Below, one piece after another: positions 1 through 5,065 of a DNA stretch of 8,591 bases. The position numbers and the translations under genes were made by a program. The notes under the pieces were generated by a model. It was not told the DNA's origin. It ran no database searches and was given only the letters and a program-made list of their open reading frames with translations. The DNA is from an uncultured Pseudobdellovibrionaceae bacterium. GTDB lineage: Bacteria > Bdellovibrionota > Bdellovibrionia > Bdellovibrionales > Bdellovibrionaceae. How positions within the stretch are numbered: position 1 is the first letter of the stretch; every line of letters starts with the position of its first letter. The stretch covers positions 1-8,591 of the forward strand of contig CALCCV010000241.1 of assembly GCA_937900305.1 (NCBI GenBank), read 5' to 3'.

Positions 1-2
1 CG

Positions 3-509
3 TCGCGGGCCGAAGCGCTGTTAGAAACTTCGCTTTTTTATTTCACAGATTCTCTGGTGACGGATGATACGGCCACGAACACAACCACCTACCTCGATCT
101 GAGTTACTCCTTTAAAGCCACTAAATCGAATTGGTTGTGGATTGGGTGGACCTACGGTCAACATTCAAACGTCGATGCCAATGAAAACTCTTACACGTCC
201 ACCGGTCACGGACCCCGATTTTTATTTTGGTTGGGCCGTAAGGGAGATTTCACTTTGGCCCTCAGTTATCTGCTCGTGGCAAAGGCGTCCTACTCGGCGG
301 GCGGCGCGACGGCACAGGAGTGGCAGGGCACTGCATTGCGGGGCGAATTTGGCTATGCTCAAGATTTGACAGAAACTTTGAAGCTGGGAATCAAGCTGAA
401 TTACCTCAGTTTTAGTTTTTCGGAAGAGTTTGTTGGCGAGGCATTTACACCCATCGCCTACACCCGAACCGTTATAATGCCCGCCATCTCTCTCAGCTGG
501 GATTTTTAG
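3..509 (+). CDS. Outer-membrane beta-barrel protein, C-terminal part (partial at left edge)
   Basis: The frame is open to the left edge with no stop, so the gene starts outside the window and only its last 168 residues are visible. A GTG at 57 could be read as a start, but the residues before it continue the same barrel-like sequence, so it is probably internal. Alternating hydrophobic and polar stretches rich in Tyr, Trp, Phe, Gly and Ser (for example LDLSYSFKATK, WLWIGWTYG, FLFWLGRKGDFTLALSY, LKLGIKLNYLSFSFSEEF) read as successive antiparallel beta strands separated by short turns. The protein ends ISLSWDF, a terminal strand closing on Phe, which is the usual BAM recognition signal of outer-membrane barrels. 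No catalytic motif is visible, so porin, transporter or adhesin roles cannot be told apart. Barrel topology is fairly secure; function is unknown. Confidence 0.75.
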   Translation, partial: SRAEALLETSLFYFTDSLVTDDTATNTTTYLDLSYSFKATKSNWLWIGWTYGQHSNVDANENSYTSTGHGPRFLFWLGRKGDFTLALSYLLVAKASYSAGGATAQEWQGTALRGEFGYAQDLTETLKLGIKLNYLSFSFSEEFVGEAFTPIAYTRTVIMPAISLSWDF

Positions 510-549
510 GGTCATTACGTCCTCCGATGGGTGCCGCTGTTCTTGGCGG

Positions 550-576
550 AGAGTGTGCTCCGAACGCTCTTTCTTT
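550..576 (+). terminator. Possible intrinsic terminator after the beta-barrel gene
   Basis: AGAGTGT (550-556) can pair with ACGCTCT (564-570), seven pairs including one G-U, around a 7-nt loop, followed by the T-rich TTCTTT (571-576). It lies 40 bases after the barrel stop. A competing larger stem, TGGCGGAG (544-551) with CTCCGCCA (580-587), overlaps it. The T tract is interrupted, so the call is tentative. Confidence 0.35.
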
Positions 577-645
577 GCGCTCCGCCACCATTTTCAGATT
601 TCATTTGTGACCTGGTTGGGAAGGATGAGACGGTCTTCACCGAAC

Positions 646-650
646 AGGGG
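646..650 (+). promoter_or_regulatory. Ribosome binding site that decides the cytochrome gene start
   Basis: AGGGG at 646-650 sits only 2 nt before the ATG at 653 but 8 nt before the in-frame ATG at 659. The spacing favours 659 and gives the N-terminus MKNTFIAFIFK, a standard signal-peptide n-region. Confidence 0.55.
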
Positions 651-658
651 ACATGACT

Positions 659-2524
659 ATGAAAAATACGTTTATCGCTTTCATTTTTAAAATAATGTTT
701 TTGAGTTTTGCGGGGACGACGGCTTTGGCGGCGCTGCCGATGACCGCGACTGTCAGTGAAAGGGATCTGGCTCTCCTCGCCTTGCAATCGCTGGGTGCAC
801 CCGTAACCGGTTCCAGCAATCGATGTGCCGGCTGTCACGGGTTGAGTGGCGCGACTTTTCAACGGTGGGCTGATGCCACTCGCATCAATCAAGAGTTTTG
901 CATGAAGGGCCTTTTAGACATTGCCAGCCCTACAGTGGCTCAGGCCGATGAACTTTTGCACTGCTGGCAAAAGGGCAACGGAGACGCAGATCCCACCAAA
1001 ATGGGTTTTTGGGCGGCCGGGGTGCAAACTTTGAAAGTCAAAACTTTTTTTGCGAAGGCCTATGGGGAGAACTCTGAAGTCTATTCAAAGCTAGTTCGCC
1101 AGGCGCAAATGCCGATGAATGAAAATGTAATGACGGATGCCGAATTTGACAATGTCATCCATTGGACTCATATGGGAACACCTTATATGGCCGAACTTTT
1201 GTCAGAAACCTCACTGCCTCCGCCGCAGTGTGAACCCTCCGAGAGGCCCGAACTCAAAGAGTTCTTACGAGATCGAAAATACACCAATTGGCGATCGTTG
1301 AACGAGCTGCGAGGTTTGCCCATGTTTGGCTGTGGCAATGAGGTCGGTTTAAAATGTTTTCATCAGCTCACCGCTGCTGGTGAACCCACCTTTCCTGAAA
1401 TCTCATCGCTCAAGGCGAATGGAGCCGAACTTGACCCGGCTCTGCGCGATCAGAGTTTGCGTTTAATGGCAGATCTTCCTCGGGGCTCTTCTTATTGGAC
1501 ACGCAGTTCACCGGATGGCCGTTACATCGCTCACGGATTGAATGAAGCGATCGAAGTGGGAGATCGCTTCTATGGATCAGCGATCTATGACCTTAAAGAA
1601 CTGCGAGCGGGGGGAGCGAAGTCGATGATTCCGGTTGTGGCTTCGTATGATCCCGGATTTTTTCCAGACGGCAGTGGCTTTTCGTTTCAAGGAACTGATC
1701 TGAAGGGCACGATTGTTTGTCGTCTCAAAGATCTTCTCAGTCCACTGGTGATGGCAATCACGGGTGAAGAGTCATTCTGTAGCGACAACTCTTTGTCACT
1801 TTACCACAGCGTTGGGGCTTCGCTGAATGGCATGGATCAGTGGGCCTTTACTGGGGAGTTCAACGGTGAAGCAGGCGGTGAAGAAGAAGCTTATTTTTCG
1901 AGCGAGTCTGCTCTCCAGGGAATTCCTTTGCGTTTCGATGGCGACAAATTTCAATGGCTGAAACCGGGTTGGGTTCGGCTGCCGTATGAGGGAGATTTCA
2001 TTTCTTCGCCATCGGCCGAACTATTTATTTCTCGCTCGTCGGCGATGAGCAAAAAAGAAGAGACTTTCATTCAGGATGGTTACACGGTTCGGTTTTTGAA
2101 GAAGTCGATTGTTGATGACAGGGGCGAGCTCGAAAGTTTTCCAATGGCGCGATTTTGCCAACATGGCGGCAAAGGCACTTTTTCTTACGATGAAAGATTC
2201 ATCGCTTTTCATGTGATCGTAAAGGCAGAAGACTTCAAAGATCTCGGCTACGCTTCCGCTGAAGATCCTGAATTCAAAGCGCTTGTTGAGCGGCCCAATT
2301 TCAACATTTATCTTCATGATTTGTGGACCGAAAAAACGCATCGACTCACATCCGTCAAACCGGGCACAAGGCTTTTGTATCCGCACTTTCGGTCGGATGG
2401 TTGGATCTATTTCATTAAACGAGAAGGTGATACCGAAGCCCTGATGGCCTCGGATGCGGCCCTTTTATTGGAAAAGGCGAATCCAATTGTCGATCTAGAA
2501 CTTCAAAAAAGCAGGCGACGATAG
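659..2524 (+). CDS. Exported cytochrome c domain fused to a TolB/PD40-like beta-propeller
   Basis: From ATG 659 the product has 621 residues; an in-frame ATG at 653 would add two. A Sec signal peptide (about residues 1-24, ending TTALA) points to the periplasm. One c-type heme motif, CAGCH, is at residues 56-60, and a likely axial Met lies in QAQMPMNENVMTDAEF (Met151 or Met153), so residues about 35-180 form a monoheme cytochrome c domain. The rest, from about residue 275, carries propeller-type blades: SSPDGRYIAHG (284-294), FFPDGSGFSFQG, FSYDERFIAFHV, and a C-terminal YLHDLWTEKTHRLTS...RSDGWIYFIKR that fits the PD40/TolB consensus. Extra cysteines (for example near residues 81, 102, 225 and 233) may form disulfides. 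In known families such propellers bind partners or ligands; pairing with one heme suggests an electron-transfer or sensing protein, but the redox partner is unknown. It is convergent with the small gene at 2624-3073. Confidence 0.85.
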   Translation: MKNTFIAFIFKIMFLSFAGTTALAALPMTATVSERDLALLALQSLGAPVTGSSNRCAGCHGLSGATFQRWADATRINQEFCMKGLLDIASPTVAQADELLHCWQKGNGDADPTKMGFWAAGVQTLKVKTFFAKAYGENSEVYSKLVRQAQMPMNENVMTDAEFDNVIHWTHMGTPYMAELLSETSLPPPQCEPSERPELKEFLRDRKYTNWRSLNELRGLPMFGCGNEVGLKCFHQLTAAGEPTFPEISSLKANGAELDPALRDQSLRLMADLPRGSSYWTRSSPDGRYIAHGLNEAIEVGDRFYGSAIYDLKELRAGGAKSMIPVVASYDPGFFPDGSGFSFQGTDLKGTIVCRLKDLLSPLVMAITGEESFCSDNSLSLYHSVGASLNGMDQWAFTGEFNGEAGGEEEAYFSSESALQGIPLRFDGDKFQWLKPGWVRLPYEGDFISSPSAELFISRSSAMSKKEETFIQDGYTVRFLKKSIVDDRGELESFPMARFCQHGGKGTFSYDERFIAFHVIVKAEDFKDLGYASAEDPEFKALVERPNFNIYLHDLWTEKTHRLTSVKPGTRLLYPHFRSDGWIYFIKREGDTEALMASDAALLLEKANPIVDLELQKSRRR

Positions 2525-2543
2525 AGCTCTCCGAGAGAGAGCT
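2525..2543 (+). terminator. Hairpin directly after the cytochrome gene stop
   Basis: AGCTCTC (2525-2531) and GAGAGCT (2537-2543) form a 7-bp stem with a 5-nt loop starting at the base after the TAG stop. The following bases (TCCCCAT) are not a T tract, so this is a weak terminator candidate or an mRNA 3'-end stabilising hairpin. Confidence 0.3.
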
Positions 2544-2560
2544 TCCCCATAGAGCTCATT

Positions 2561-2592
2561 TCTACCCGCGGCCCGCAAGACTTGCGGGTAGA
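2561..2592. terminator. GC-rich inverted repeat between convergent genes
   Basis: TCTACCCGC (2561-2569) is an exact inverted repeat of GCGGGTAGA (2584-2592). Within it, CCCGCAA (2572-2578) can alternatively pair with TTGCGGG (2582-2588) around a 3-nt loop. It lies midway between the convergent ends at 2524 and 2624, where a bidirectional terminator is expected. Neither strand has a clear T tract after the stem, so factor-independent termination is not certain. Confidence 0.4.
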
Positions 2593-2623
2593 TTGGCTCA
2601 AATGACCGACTTATTAATTCTTA

Positions 2624-3073
2624 TTATTCCATTTCTTTTAACTCATCACACGTGGGCCAGCTGATGGAGTTAAAGTCAATCGAGCGGCCTGGGCTCGGCA
2701 TGGTCGGACCCGAGGTGTAGATTGTCTCATGTGAAGCGAGGGAAATGAATTTTACTTCTGTTTGGCAGTAGTCCACGGTTCCAAAAAATGTCGAAACCGG
2801 TCCACATCGAACCTCAGTGTTCATTTGAAACATCAAGTTGTCTGGGCTGGTTTGTACTTTTAAGCCGTTCTCTCCTAAAAGACTGAGAACGTTTTCATTC
2901 ACATCCTGCTGAGTGCTCGGTGAACCCACAGCTCCATTCGAAGCATAATAGGCAATCACGGGTTTTTTCACGAACAATGAACAATCGTTCACTTCGGCAG
3001 AGGATAGGTTGGCGCTCAATAAGATAACAAACGCGCTTCCAAAATGGACCATATTTTTCAGACTGTGTTTCAT
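2624..3073 (-). CDS. Small exported four-cysteine protein of unknown function
   Basis: The product has 149 residues and I do not recognise a family. The start at 3073 is supported by GGAG (plus-strand 3080-3083) six bases upstream. Residues 1-26 form a Sec signal peptide: basic n-region MKHSLK, hydrophobic core FGSAFVILLSANL, and an SSA cleavage site before EVND. The mature part has exactly four cysteines (31, 90, 103, 142), which suggests two disulfides in the periplasm or outside the cell. The VRCGPVSTFFGTVDYCQTEVKF segment looks like paired beta strands. It has no lipobox, no membrane helix after the signal, and no catalytic motif. It is transcribed away from the gene at 3334 and shares the intergenic region 3074-3333 with it. 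Confidence 0.7.
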   Translation of the reverse strand: MKHSLKNMVHFGSAFVILLSANLSSAEVNDCSLFVKKPVIAYYASNGAVGSPSTQQDVNENVLSLLGENGLKVQTSPDNLMFQMNTEVRCGPVSTFFGTVDYCQTEVKFISLASHETIYTSGPTMPSPGRSIDFNSISWPTCDELKEME

Positions 3074-3148
3074 GTTTTGCTCCGGGCCGATGGTTAAAAG
3101 GCTTTGCGCAATTTACCACTGGATCGAAAATGCTGAAAGAATCTCCGG

Positions 3149-3195
3149 AAAAAAAATGGACTGTCTAGAAAATTCGCAAAAAAAATTCCTGTCTA
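3149..3195. repeat. Two direct copies of an A8-N3/4-CTGTCTA element
   Basis: Copy 1 is A8 at 3149-3156, spacer TGGA, then CTGTCTA at 3161-3167. Copy 2 is A8 at 3178-3185, spacer TTC, then CTGTCTA at 3189-3195. The offset is 28-29 bp. The pair lies in the divergent intergenic region between the genes at 3073 (-) and 3334 (+), a natural place for regulator binding or bent DNA. No regulator is identified. Confidence 0.5.
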
Positions 3196-3323
3196 ACTTT
3201 TGGACACCGTCCGCTCGCACCTAATAAACGTTTTCGATACTTTGCTATACGGATAACCGGCTTTTCTGGCGCTATCTTGCGTCCACACCATCATGGCTTC
3301 ACCATTCAGTGACCATTTTTTAC

Positions 3324-3328
3324 GGAGG
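3324..3328 (+). promoter_or_regulatory. Strong ribosome binding site (GGAGG) of the broken gene
   Basis: A perfect GGAGG lies 5 nt before the ATG at 3334. This shows the reading frame beginning there was a real translated gene, even though it now stops after 37 codons. Confidence 0.7.
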
Positions 3329-3333
3329 TACTT

Positions 3334-3667
3334 ATGAAATCAGTCGTTATGTTCATCGTCGCTTTGGCTTCAAATTTTGCAAATGCGGGCACGGCTGAAG
3401 AGATGATGGGAGATTTAAATCTGTCGCTCAACGAATCTCGAGTCTAAAATACAAAGTCACCTGCAAGGAAGACTTAAAGCATGCAAAGTACTGTGATCTG
3501 GAGCCGGTGGAGTAGCCGGCTGGACCTTTGGTAGTAAATACTCTAATCCAGTGGACGTGAGAGAGGATGCCAGTTTGGAGCTTTGGAAAAAGTACCAGTC
3601 AATTTTTAGTCGGTTGAAAGATTGTCATTTCCAGCTAAAGTTCCAAACAACCTCGGAGTACAAATGA
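3334..3667 (+). pseudogene. Small exported-protein gene broken by two frameshifts
   Basis: From ATG 3334, after a perfect GGAGG, the frame encodes a signal peptide (MKSVVMFIVALASNFANA, then GTAEE) but hits TAA at 3445-3447 after 37 residues. Protein-like sequence continues one base back, up to a TAG at 3513: SSLKYKVTCKEDLKHAKYC, then DLE. It then continues one further base back: GAGGVAGWTFGSKYSN, then PVDVREDASLELWKKYQ and SRLKDCHFQLKFQTTSEYK, ending in TGA at 3665-3667. Both shifts have the sign of a single-base deletion. Restoring two bases makes 336 bases, exactly 112 codons including stop. The first break lies about 3407-3444 and the second about 3495-3512. The final TGA overlaps the next gene's ATG as ATGA, typical of translational coupling. 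The mature product would have had three cysteines and about 93 residues; no family is recognised. Sequencing error is the main alternative to real decay. Confidence 0.65.
3655..3658 (+). promoter_or_regulatory. Ribosome binding site deciding the start at 3664
   Basis: GGAG at 3655-3658 lies 5 nt before ATG 3664. This favours 3664 over the upstream in-frame TTG at 3622, which would bury the signal peptide behind 14 extra residues and lacks a comparable site. Confidence 0.6.
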
Positions 3668-4206
3668 AAATCTTGAATCACAGTTTAATTCTATGGGCGC
3701 TTTTTGCAGTGCAATCCGTTTTCGCGGCAGATCCTGCAGCGCAGTTGAATGCCTTAGTTGGATCTTACACCCTCGTCTCTTCTGGCCAAGGAATATGCCA
3801 CGCTGAAATTGAAGTGGAGCGCAATGACTGTTACCTCAACCGTCAGTTGATCAATAAGGGCCTTAAAATCGCTGGAGTTCCGCGCAGCACAGGTCTTTTC
3901 GTTTTCTCAGGTTGCGAATTCAATGAAGGTCCGATTGAGCGGGAGTACACTAAAAATAGCGGAGGCGCGGCGATCGCGGGCTGGGAAGTCCCTTATAAAC
4001 TCCAAAAAGAGGCGAGCTTTGACGGTTCGGCGATCAGCTTTCAAGAGTTTGAGTACCGATTTGAGGGAGTCAGCTTTTGGAATTGGTTTCCACATTGGGC
4101 TTTGGAAAGAAAATCTGAATTTAGCGGATCGTTTGATGGAAAAAAGTTTTCATACAAAGTTTCGACTGGTGAAAGCCAGGACGTCTGCGAATACCAACGC
4201 AAATAA
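3664..4206 (+). CDS. Exported four-cysteine protein of unknown function, beta-rich
   Basis: The chosen start, ATG 3664, gives 180 residues. It is supported by the GGAG site and by the ATGA overlap with the upstream broken gene. Residues 1-21 (MKILNHSLILWALFAVQSVFA) form a Sec signal peptide cleaved before ADPAAQ, so the protein is periplasmic or secreted. The mature chain has four cysteines (45, 56, 84, 175), enough for two disulfides. It starts LNALVGSYTLVSSGQGICHAE, a GxYxLxSG-type first strand that resembles lipocalin-like or calycin folds, and most of what follows alternates as beta strands (ISFQEFEYRFEGVSFW, SEFSGSFDGKKFSYKV). The lipocalin likeness is an impression from strand pattern only. 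The nuclease gene follows on the same strand after 56 bases, so the two may be co-transcribed. Function is not recognised. Confidence 0.75.
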   Translation: MKILNHSLILWALFAVQSVFAADPAAQLNALVGSYTLVSSGQGICHAEIEVERNDCYLNRQLINKGLKIAGVPRSTGLFVFSGCEFNEGPIEREYTKNSGGAAIAGWEVPYKLQKEASFDGSAISFQEFEYRFEGVSFWNWFPHWALERKSEFSGSFDGKKFSYKVSTGESQDVCEYQRK

Positions 4207-4262
4207 ATCTTAAAAAAGTCTGCAAGTTTTAGTTTTTCTAGAGGAGCGCCGAGATAGAGATC

Positions 4263-5045
4263 ATGAAGTTGATCTATCGGTTCTCCCGCGTTTGTGGACA
4301 CCGGTCCCTGTTTGCACTCTGTCTTTTTGGCTTGAGCGCGGTGGCGAACGCGCTGCCAGTTTCCTTTAGCGAAGACCTGGCCTTGCCTAAAATTCTGGAT
4401 TCCGAAAAAGTCGTGATGAGACCGGGTTATTCGGTTGTATACAATCAGGAGCACAAAAATCCGCGCTGGGTGGCCTATGTTCTGACGAAGGACGAGGTGA
4501 ACGCTCGCTGGGTCAGTCGCACCAATGAGTTCCACACAGACTTTGCCTTTGGCGAGCCGACGGCCACTCCTGAGGATTACAAAGGTTCAGGGTATCAGCG
4601 TGGCCATTTAACTCCGGCCCGCGACAATGAGTGGTCATTGACCGCGATGACAGATTCATTTTTTATGAGCAACATCTCGCCGATGAAGATGTCGTACAAC
4701 CTCGGCATTTGGGTTCAATTGGAGCGGAAGGTGCGCAGTTTGGCCAAGACCTATGGTGAGCTGTTCGTGGCGACCGGACCAGTCTTAGAATCAAACTTAC
4801 TGAAAATTCACGAGACCGCTATTTCGATTCCAAACTTCTATTTCAAAGTGATGTTGGAGATCAAAAGCAAGGCGCCCAAAGCCATCGGCTTCGTGATCCC
4901 TCAAAAGAGCCCAGGTTCAGATTTGTCGAAATATGCGATGAGTGTAGATCGGGTTGAGGAGATCACTGGAATCGATTTTTTCGAAAGTCTGACGGATGAA
5001 GCCGAATCCGAAATCGAATCGAAGTCGGACTTTGCGGATTGGTGA
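4263..5045 (+). CDS. Secreted DNA/RNA non-specific endonuclease (NUC1/Serratia nuclease family)
   Basis: The 260-residue product begins with a Sec signal peptide (about 1-30, ending AVANA before LPVSF), so it acts in the periplasm or outside the cell and would cut DNA and RNA without sequence preference. The family signature is clear: YQRGHLTPARDNEW with Arg113 and catalytic His115, then SNISPMKMSYNLGIWVQLE, which supplies Asn137, the metal-binding Asn146, Trp150 and Glu154. By family knowledge His115 is the general base and Asn146 holds the Mg2+ ion. The usual DRGH is QRGH here (Gln112 in place of Asp). Length and domain extent (about residues 50-240) are normal for the family; the acidic tail (DEAESEIESKSDFADW) is extra. 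The start is the first ATG after an in-frame TAG at 4239; the GAGGAG at 4241 is 16 nt away, so translation initiation looks weak. No immunity protein is visible, as expected for an exported enzyme. Confidence 0.9.
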   Translation: MKLIYRFSRVCGHRSLFALCLFGLSAVANALPVSFSEDLALPKILDSEKVVMRPGYSVVYNQEHKNPRWVAYVLTKDEVNARWVSRTNEFHTDFAFGEPTATPEDYKGSGYQRGHLTPARDNEWSLTAMTDSFFMSNISPMKMSYNLGIWVQLERKVRSLAKTYGELFVATGPVLESNLLKIHETAISIPNFYFKVMLEIKSKAPKAIGFVIPQKSPGSDLSKYAMSVDRVEEITGIDFFESLTDEAESEIESKSDFADW

Positions 5046-5065
5046 GAGTTCAAATCGTTCGGAGT

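Noticed and set aside
3201..3227. Possible promoter for the 3334 gene: TGGACA (3201-3206) and TAATAA (3222-3227).
   Set aside because: The -35 box is good, but the spacing is only 15 bases and the -10 box matches the consensus poorly. Not strong enough to annotate.
3622..3663. TTG at 3622 as a longer start for the 3664 gene.
   Set aside because: It would place 14 residues before the signal peptide, lacks a good ribosome binding site and lies inside the preceding coding sequence. ATG 3664 has GGAG and the ATGA overlap.
2624..3667. Relationship between the protein at 2624-3073 and the broken gene, both with a VxC...YCxxE-like pattern.
   Set aside because: The shared pattern is only a few residues with different spacing and could be chance between small exported proteins.
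4041..4535. Minus-strand open frame of 164 codons across the 3664 gene and the nuclease start.
   Set aside because: It covers parts of two supported genes on the other strand and has no signal peptide or motif of its own.
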